This document shows, one piece after another, positions 10,401 to 15,909 of a stretch of DNA of 64,000 nucleotides. The stretch is from Streptomyces sp. NBC_00271. Lineage in GTDB: Bacteria; Actinomycetota; Actinomycetes; Streptomycetales; Streptomycetaceae. A model generated the notes under the pieces. That model made no database searches and had not been told where the DNA came from. It saw only the letters and a list, made by a program, of their open reading frames with translations. Within the stretch, counting starts at the first letter, position 1; every line of letters starts with the position of its first letter. A program made the position numbers and the translations under genes. The DNA is taken from positions 4,464,001-4,528,000 of the forward strand of contig NZ_CP108070.1 of NCBI RefSeq assembly GCF_036178845.1, read 5' to 3'.

Positions 10401-11550
10401 GTGCCTCGACGACCTTTTCGGCCTGGGGGGCCTCGGCGGTCTCGGCGGCCACTTCCGCCGCCTCGGCGGCGGCCGCGGCGGCGGCCCGCTCCGGCGTCTG
10501 GAACATCGGCTCGGTGAACACGGGCGCCTGGAACACGGCGACGGCCGGACGCGCGGGCCGTCGCGCGGACTCGGCCTCCTTCGGCGCGGGGGCGGAGAAA
10601 CCGACAGCGGCCTTGCGCGTGGCACGGCGGCGGGTCCGGCGCGGGGCGCCGTCCTCGGCGGTCTCGGCCTCGGCCGTGGTCTCCGCCTCCGCGGCGGGCT
10701 TACTCTCGGCCTCGGCCGCGGGCTTGCTCTCGCTGGGGCTGGTCTCGCTGGTCACGGGCGCCTCCACACGCTCGTCGGCGGCGTCGCCCTCGGGCGCACC
10801 GGCGGGCGCGGAGACGCGCCGGGTGGCGCGACGACGGGTGGTGCGGCGGGGTGCGGCGTCCTCGGCGGCGGGGGCCTCTTCGGCCTGCGCCTCGACGGGC
10901 TCCCTGACGACCTCAGGGGTCTCAGCGGCCTCAGGGGCCTCAGAGACCTCAGGGGTCCGAGCGGTCTCGGTGGTCCCAGCGGCCTCGGCCGCCTTGGGCG
11001 CACCGGTCGGTGCGGAGGCACGACGGGTCGCACGTCGACGCGGACGGGCGGCGGGCGCCGCCTCCTCCTCGACGGCGGGGGCCGCTTCGGCAGCGGGGGC
11101 CTCTTCGACCTGGGCCTCGGCCTCGGTCTCGGCGGCCGCGGGCACCACGGTCTCCGCGGCCTGGGCCGCCTCTGCCGTCACCGGCGCACCGGCGGGCGCG
11201 GACACCCGGCGGGTGGCGCGGCGACGCGTACGGCGGGGAGCGGTGTCCTCGACGGGCTCCACCGGCTCGGCGGCAGCGGCCTGAGCCACCGCCTCCTCCA
11301 CCGTCGCTTCGGTCTCTTCGGTCTCGAGAGCCTCGGGGGCCTCGATGACCTCGGCGGCGGCCATGGCCTCGGCGGATGCCACCGGCGGTATGGCCGGAGC
11401 CGTGGTCTCGGCCACGGACTGGGACTCGGCCGCGCCCGTGGGCGGGCCGGCCGGACGCGACGCCGCACGGCGGCGGCGCCGCGGCGGCAGGGTGTCGCTC
11501 GGAGTGTTGTTGTTGTCGGAACCCTCAGTGGGTTCGGTCGGCTCGAGCAT
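7453..11550 (-). CDS. rne: Ribonuclease E/G family endoribonuclease (RNase ES type)
   Basis: Single-strand-specific endoribonuclease for rRNA maturation and mRNA decay. The catalytic core is in the middle: S1-type segment starting VVRQSGERTQIGVLEDN, then DKTEAMVVVDVNTGKFTG with the metal-binding Asp, and a Zn-link-like CVHCNGRG. It is flanked by two long disordered arms, so it is a streptomycete arrangement rather than the E. coli one. The arms contain seven copies of a basic R-R-A-T-R-R/K-x-S-A-P-A-G-A-P motif (four before and three after the core) set in Ala/Glu-rich linkers, acidic/Arg-rich blocks, and a histone-H1-like Lys/Ala tail. The ATG at 11550 with GGGAG 10 bp upstream is preferred over an upstream in-frame ATG at 11703. 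1365 residues. Confidence 0.93.
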   Translation of the reverse strand: MLEPTEPTEGSDNNNTPSDTLPPRRRRRAASRPAGPPTGAAESQSVAETTAPAIPPVASAEAMAAAEVIEAPEALETEETEATVEEAVAQAAAAEPVEPVEDTAPRRTRRRATRRVSAPAGAPVTAEAAQAAETVVPAAAETEAEAQVEEAPAAEAAPAVEEEAAPAARPRRRATRRASAPTGAPKAAEAAGTTETARTPEVSEAPEAAETPEVVREPVEAQAEEAPAAEDAAPRRTTRRRATRRVSAPAGAPEGDAADERVEAPVTSETSPSESKPAAEAESKPAAEAETTAEAETAEDGAPRRTRRRATRKAAVGFSAPAPKEAESARRPARPAVAVFQAPVFTEPMFQTPERAAAAAAAEAAEVAAETAEAPQAEKVVEAPVAVEEETGGRRRRRRRAVEEAPAAPAPEPVEEVEEPDESAEDVEDGVEDDESEEESAGSRRRRRRGGRRRRRGESAEADGEAGDDEYAAEQAAQDAEDTAEQAEEDAEEADERDEPGGSGSSSSRRRRRRRRRAGDSGPEAEPGENDPERTVVKVREPRGKKDEHPSDEVQSIKGSTRLEAKKQRRREGREQGRRRVPIITEAEFLARREAVERVMVVRQSGERTQIGVLEDNVLVEHYVNKEQSTSYVGNVYLGKVQNVLPSMEAAFIDIGKGRNAVLYAGEVNFEALGMANGPRRIESALKSGQSVLVQVTKDPIGHKGARLTSQVSLPGRYLVYVPEGSMTGISRKLPDTERARLKTILKKIVPEDAGVIVRTAAEGASEDELSRDVERLQAQWEDIQKKAKNGGSSNAPSLLYGEPDMTVRVVRDIFNEDFTKVIVSGDEAWETIHGYVSHVAPDLADRLSKWTSEVDVFATYRIDEQLMKALDRKVWLPSGGSLVIDKTEAMVVVDVNTGKFTGQGGNLEETVTRNNLEAAEEIVRQLRLRDLGGIVVIDFIDMVLESNRDLVLRRLLECLGRDRTKHQVAEVTSLGLVQMTRKRVGQGLLESFSETCVHCNGRGVIVHMEQPTSVGGGGKRKKRGRGGAEQVHEHDHELEHTHEIAEEPETVESEAEVAAEVAAPVALVEQEFQPDEELYSSAAEAEAAASRGGRSRRRATRRASAPAGAPKAEERAPRGRREERAERTERALTSHEAAQSEPVAVEDPVVEAPVAEAPEVTQVAEAAPAPVVAVPEDEAAPKGRTRRRATRKVSAPAGSPKAAEEAAVTVTEPVAAPVPEAAAEVVEPQPEAPAESAAPARPRRRAVRKATAPTASEEAAVMVVPSASAEPAEAPAAVETAAETAVETDAEAPAPAKKTAARKTAKKATAKKAATKKTAAKKTVAKKATAKKATAKKTAAKTTAKKTAAAEQQDRSSVSATTED

Positions 11551-11811
11551 GCGGGTGGATCTCCCGTCAGGCTCCCGGGCGCCGCGCCTGGTCCGGCAGT
11601 GCCGGTGACGTCCGCGGCTCGCGCGATGCGCGGTGCCGCCGTCCGGGGCGCGGGCGCCGCACGGGAGCTCTCTGTGTCCTGTCTCGCCGGTTCCGTACGC
11701 CATGTGTGCGTACGGCCTGGCGAAAGTCTTCTGGTCGGTGCGCTGCCCGACCCAGGTGGCTCCCGGATCCGAGGGCGGCGCTACGACGTCCGTCCTTACG
11801 CGGGACCTTCC

Positions 11812-12588
11812 TTACGCCGACGCCTTCGCGGCGGCAGTTTCGGCGGCCCCTGTGCGATCGGCTGGGGCGGCCATGACTGCCTCGCGGTCGGGCGCGAGCG
11901 GGTCGGTCACCGTGCCGGTCTCTTCATCGAACAGCCCCTGCGCCAGCCTGGTCACCGCTGCGGCGACCGGCGGCGCCAGGTCGGCCACGGCGCGAAGACC
12001 GGACAGGACGTCGTCGGGTCGTACGGCAGGCGTCACGTGCCGAACAACCAGGCGCAGTATCGCACAGGGCTGGTCGGTCGGCCTATCAGCCTGCGGACTG
12101 TGCGCCTCGAGGCTCGCCACGGCACCGCGGGCGTCGAAGGTGCGCATCCCGTTCTTGGTCCTGCGCTGGACTTCCACCGTGTCGGCCGCCTTGAAGGCGT
12201 CGACCGCGCGCTCCGCGTCCTCGGGCGCCACGCCGTCGAGGCGCAGCTCCCACACGGACGCGGTGAGCCGGTCGGCGAGACCCGAGGTGCGGGCCTCGAC
12301 CGCCTCGATGATGTCGAGCCCCACGGGCATCGACTCGTCGAGGAGTTCACGCAACTTCTGAGGGTCTCGCGTCTGGGTGAGCGCGATCTCCAGGTACTCC
12401 GCCTCGCTGCCTGTGCCGGTGGGTGCGGCATTGGCGTACGACACCTTCGGATGCGGTGTGAACCCCGCCGAGTACGCCATCGGCACCTCGGCACGGCGCA
12501 ACGCACGCTCGAAGGCGCGCTGGAAGTCACGGTGGCTGGTGAACCGGAGGCGGCCGCGCTTGGTGTAGCGCAGTCGGATGCGCTGCAC
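11812..12588 (-). CDS. TIGR03936 family (DUF2344) radical-SAM-associated protein
   Basis: The N-terminus QRIRLRYTKRGRLRFTSHRD followed by FQRAFERALRRAEVPMAYS is the family hallmark. The protein normally partners, or is fused to, the TIGR03960 B12-binding radical-SAM protein that lies about 10 kb upstream here; the island between them has split the usual neighbours. Function is unknown, but a tRNA- or rRNA-modification role is often suggested from its association with rne and ribosomal genes. The first canonical start is the GTG at 12588. Conserved-looking residues GKRQPEGPPPAPA precede it in frame, with AAGGA placed correctly for a CTG at 12630, so the true protein may be 14 residues longer. 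Confidence 0.85.
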   Translation of the reverse strand: MQRIRLRYTKRGRLRFTSHRDFQRAFERALRRAEVPMAYSAGFTPHPKVSYANAAPTGTGSEAEYLEIALTQTRDPQKLRELLDESMPVGLDIIEAVEARTSGLADRLTASVWELRLDGVAPEDAERAVDAFKAADTVEVQRRTKNGMRTFDARGAVASLEAHSPQADRPTDQPCAILRLVVRHVTPAVRPDDVLSGLRAVADLAPPVAAAVTRLAQGLFDEETGTVTDPLAPDREAVMAAPADRTGAAETAAAKASA

Positions 12589-12636
12589 CGCGGGTGCGGG
12601 CGGCGGGCCTTCGGGCTGTCGCTTGCCCAGTGTCGT

Positions 12637-13833
12637 TCAGTCCTTCGTGAGAGCGGTCGTACTGCTACCTAGAGTACGTGTAGCGGCGGCTCCCGGTTCC
12701 CGCTGGTGCTTCGCCAGGGGCACCCGCTCGGGCTCCCGGGGTGTACCGAAGAGCATGCGGCGGATGTCCGCGCGGGTCTGCCGTGCCGACTCGCGGGCGG
12801 TGGCCAGGGCCTGCCGTGCCACGCGGCCCACGCCGCGCGCGGCCTCGGCGGCGGGCCGCAGGACCGTGTCCCGGACGACGTGTCCGACCGGTGTCAGCAC
12901 GCTGCGGTACACCCAGCGCACGGGCTCCACGAAGATCCACCGGAAGAGTCGTCCGAGGAACCGGCCGACGGCGAGCGAAAGGTGTCCGGCCACCCGCCAG
13001 GCGTGTCCGAGTGCGTCCCCGACCTCCCGCGCGACGACGGCGAGGACCCGTCCGACCGGCACGATCACCCAGCGCCACAGGGCGAGCGCGGGCAGCACGA
13101 GCAGGATGCGCAGGGTCCAGTAGAGCGCGGCGCCGATCCCGGTGAAGATCATCCGTACGAGCCACCCGAGTCCGCGCGCCGCCCACGCGATCGCCCGTCC
13201 GACGGGGGCGAGGATCCACTCGTACAGCCACAGCGCCGGTACCACGATCAGATGACGGACCAGCCAGGCCACGACCCGGTACGCCCCGAGCGCGACCGCC
13301 GCGACCCCGATCCCCAGGCCCCTGAGCAGCCAGGCGACGGCCCGCCCGACGGGGGTCAGCACCCGGGCGTACACCCAGGCGAGTACGGCGCCGATGCCAC
13401 GGAGCACCCAGGCGAACCCGGCGCCGAGACCGCGGAGGACCCACATGAGCCCGGCGCCGATGCCCCGCGCCACCCAGGCGATCGCGTGTCCGACCGGCGT
13501 GAGCACCGTCTCGTACATCCACACGGCGGGCACGACGAGCAGCACGTACCCGAGCCACGCCAGCGCCTTCCCGACCGGCACCACGGCGTACCGCCACAGC
13601 GTCACCCACGGCCAGACGAACACCGCCCAGGCAACCCACTGGAACACCCGCCCCACGGGGCGCAGCACGGTGTCCCGCAGAAACCTTCCGCCGACCACCA
13701 GGGCGTCCCACAGCATGCGCACCGGCACGACGAGCACGAGGACGACGATCCGCACGGGCAGGCGGATCGCGACCGTGAGGCACCCCTCGGCCGGTACTGC
13801 GGGTCGCTCAGCAGGCGACTTTTCCAGGTCCAT
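12637..13833 (-). CDS. Repeat-built membrane protein with PVG motifs
   Basis: 398 residues, family not recognised. After a short N-terminal segment (MDLEKSPAERPA) almost the whole protein is hydrophobic and built from seven copies of a unit starting P-V-G-R/H/K-A/V, usually followed by AW, a Trp/Arg-rich helix RGxG, and a second helix ending WxYExxLT or WxYxxVLT. Charged residues are mostly Arg, giving amphipathic membrane helices rather than a transporter-like topology. The last 80 residues are soluble and Arg-rich (ARESARQTRADIRRMLFG). Its stop at 12637 lies just before the TIGR03936 gene in the same frame, so the two form an operon. Confidence 0.6.
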   Translation of the reverse strand: MDLEKSPAERPAVPAEGCLTVAIRLPVRIVVLVLVVPVRMLWDALVVGGRFLRDTVLRPVGRVFQWVAWAVFVWPWVTLWRYAVVPVGKALAWLGYVLLVVPAVWMYETVLTPVGHAIAWVARGIGAGLMWVLRGLGAGFAWVLRGIGAVLAWVYARVLTPVGRAVAWLLRGLGIGVAAVALGAYRVVAWLVRHLIVVPALWLYEWILAPVGRAIAWAARGLGWLVRMIFTGIGAALYWTLRILLVLPALALWRWVIVPVGRVLAVVAREVGDALGHAWRVAGHLSLAVGRFLGRLFRWIFVEPVRWVYRSVLTPVGHVVRDTVLRPAAEAARGVGRVARQALATARESARQTRADIRRMLFGTPREPERVPLAKHQREPGAAATRTLGSSTTALTKD

Positions 13834-14017
13834 ACCGTTGTAGACGCGTCAGTGCCGCATCTGGATGCACGCCTGGAGGCCGGTTGCACTCCCGGTGGAA
13901 CTTCCGGCTGCTGTTCCGCCCCGCCAGGAGCAGCTCCCAACCCCCGCCAGGGAAGCGCCAGGAACTCCGGGCACACTTTGCCTGTCGCAGTCCCGTCTCC
14001 AAGAGGATGATCCACGC

Positions 14018-14602
14018 ATGATTACGCTCACCAAAGAAGACGGCCCGGCGGATCTGGACGGAGTCACCCATCTGTCCATCGGAGTGTCCTGGGATCCCAC
14101 CGCGGGCAGCAGCGGTGGAGTGATGGGCGTACTCCGCCGCAAGACCGGCACCGACCTGGACCTGATAGCCATCGCGATGCAGGGCACGGACCCGGTGCGC
14201 CTGGCGGGCCTCGACTCGCTCGACCCCATGGGCAACGGCTCCCTGGTCCACAGCGGTGACAACCAGACCGGGCGCGGGGAGGGTGACGACGAGACGTTGA
14301 CGGTCGAGTTCGCCCGCATACCGCCCAACATCACGGCGATCGTGTTCATCGCCGCCGCCTTCAAGAAGGGCAGTTCCTTCCAGAAGGCCCGCAACATCAG
14401 CTTCAAGGTGTACGACGCGACCGGCGGCACCACTCAGCAGGTCGCCGACATCTGGCCGAGCCTGCTCACCCAGGACAACGGGTGCGCCGTGGCCAAGGCC
14501 GTTCGGGTCGACGGCAGCTGGAAGCTCGAGGTCATCAATGTGACGGGGAAGATCAAGCAGGGTGACGAGCACGCCCTGATGCGCTTCGCCGTCAGCAAGT
14601 AG
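14018..14602 (+). CDS. TerD-family stress protein
   Basis: 194-residue TerD-domain protein, a calcium-binding beta-sandwich family linked to tellurite and general stress responses and abundant in streptomycetes. Visible features: MITLTKEDGPADLDGVTHL, GVSWDP, TGTDLDLIAIAM, the acidic Ca-binding loop DNQTGRGEGDDETLTVEF, and FKVYDATGG. The ATG at 14018 with AGAGGA 10 bp upstream is preferred; an open frame upstream does not look like protein. It is divergent from the PVG-repeat protein and opens the accessory island. The precise role is not evident from context. Confidence 0.9.
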   Translation: MITLTKEDGPADLDGVTHLSIGVSWDPTAGSSGGVMGVLRRKTGTDLDLIAIAMQGTDPVRLAGLDSLDPMGNGSLVHSGDNQTGRGEGDDETLTVEFARIPPNITAIVFIAAAFKKGSSFQKARNISFKVYDATGGTTQQVADIWPSLLTQDNGCAVAKAVRVDGSWKLEVINVTGKIKQGDEHALMRFAVSK

Positions 14603-14630
14603 TCCGCCATCAGTAGGTAGAACGGGGTAC

Positions 14631-14662
14631 CCGGGGTACCTGTAGGACTCCGGGTACCCCGG
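14631..14662. terminator. Hairpin between convergent TerD and Nudix-like genes
   Basis: Perfect 10-bp stem (14631-14640 with 14653-14662) and 12-nt loop, midway between two convergent genes. Confidence 0.55.
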
Positions 14663-14674
14663 AAACCCCGGGTA

Positions 14675-15778
14675 CTACATACGCCGAACGGCCCGCGCCT
14701 CCGCCCTCTCGACGGGCGTGCGGCCGTAGACATGGACCAGGGCGAGATGGAACAGGGCGGGCGCAAGAGGGGCCCAGCGGTGGATCCGATCCGCGCGCAG
14801 CATGTACGTGACCACTGCCGCGGGGCGGAAAGGCACGTAATCGATGGTCTGATGCTCCCATCGATCCGCGACCCCTCGGCTCATGCGCGCTTGCAGGCCT
14901 TCTCCGGTCAAGTCCTTCAGCCTGGCAAAGAAGTGGGCGCTCCAGTGGCGCTTGTCGACGTCCAGCACGAAGGCGAGCAACTCGAGTGCGTACTCGTGGG
15001 GTTCGAGGGACAGCTCCTCCCGCATGCCGCGCCGGGCCACCGCATGCACGTCGGGGGCGCTCCTGCCGGACGAGTCGATGTGCCGTGACATGCCTTCGTT
15101 GACAGAGGAGTTCCAGACACCCGGGGCCATACGGACCCGGTCACTGCGCTGACTGACGACCAGCAGGTCGTCGGCGGTCACCACCGCCACATTCGCAGCG
15201 AAGCTGCACTGCAGAAACGCGGGTGCCCGCAGCGGATCGTCCGGCGTGAGATACCGGGAACGAGGGGTCGTCCCGTCGGCCAGTCGTCGGTCGAGCTGCT
15301 GAGCGGCGAGAAAGGTGTAGTAGTCCGTCGGGCGAAGCCTCAGGTGGACCACGGGTTGCTCTTCGAGAGCGGTGCGCGAGACGTCGAACGACTCGACCGC
15401 GTAGCGAGGGCCGTTCCACAACGGAGTCCGCCCCTCCGCCCGCAGACGCTCGCTCTCCGCCTCGATCTCGGCCCGCCAGCCGTCCATGTCCGCGGGCAGC
15501 TCGATCTCCGCGTCGAGCACTCGGACGTGGACCGCTTCGGCGGGTACGGGCGACTCGCCGTCCCCTTCGACGATCAGGGCGGACGTATGCAGAGGGCCCA
15601 TGGAGAAGGTCCTCCACGCGGGACTGGACTTCTCCCGCTGGCTCAGGCCGCGCACCGCGCGGGTGGAGCGAGTACGCAGCCTGAACCAGCCGTCCTGCAA
15701 CGGTTGCTGGAACAGCACCGCACACAGCATCCCGAGTACGGCGCCCACGACTCCGTTGGCCACATCGATCCCGCCCAT
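14675..15778 (-). CDS. Membrane-anchored protein with degenerate Nudix-like domain
   Basis: 367 residues. One N-terminal membrane segment (VANGVVGAVLGMLCAVLFQ) is followed by a region with no family I recognise and a C-terminal domain (about 180-340) resembling a Nudix fold: VVTADDLLVVSQRSDRV, then a box-like helix VARRGMREELSLEP and VLDVDKRHWSAHFFARL. The canonical box needs Gly-x5-Glu and Arg-Glu-x2-Glu-Glu; here only part of it (REEL) survives, so catalysis is doubtful and ligand sensing more plausible. Start is uncertain: ATG at 15778 has no good ribosome site, and GTG codons just upstream are alternatives. It lies 131 bp downstream of the permease-phosphatase fusion on the same strand, so the two may be co-expressed. 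Confidence 0.55.
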   Translation of the reverse strand: MGGIDVANGVVGAVLGMLCAVLFQQPLQDGWFRLRTRSTRAVRGLSQREKSSPAWRTFSMGPLHTSALIVEGDGESPVPAEAVHVRVLDAEIELPADMDGWRAEIEAESERLRAEGRTPLWNGPRYAVESFDVSRTALEEQPVVHLRLRPTDYYTFLAAQQLDRRLADGTTPRSRYLTPDDPLRAPAFLQCSFAANVAVVTADDLLVVSQRSDRVRMAPGVWNSSVNEGMSRHIDSSGRSAPDVHAVARRGMREELSLEPHEYALELLAFVLDVDKRHWSAHFFARLKDLTGEGLQARMSRGVADRWEHQTIDYVPFRPAAVVTYMLRADRIHRWAPLAPALFHLALVHVYGRTPVERAEARAVRRM

Positions 15779-15909
15779 GCCAGGCAGCGTAGGCAAGTTG
15801 ATCACGCCACGCGCGATCTTGCCCTTACCGTTACGGCCGACTCGGATCAGCGTGGCAGTCTCTGTGACCGACAGGAAACCGGCTCGACCTGTTCGGACCT
15901 CGGGAGGTG

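Noticed and set aside
7372..12672. A 1766-codon open frame on the plus strand across the RNase E gene
   Set aside because: It is antisense to rne; its Leu/Gly/Arg-rich composition is the mirror of high-GC codon third positions, and it has no motifs or ribosome site.
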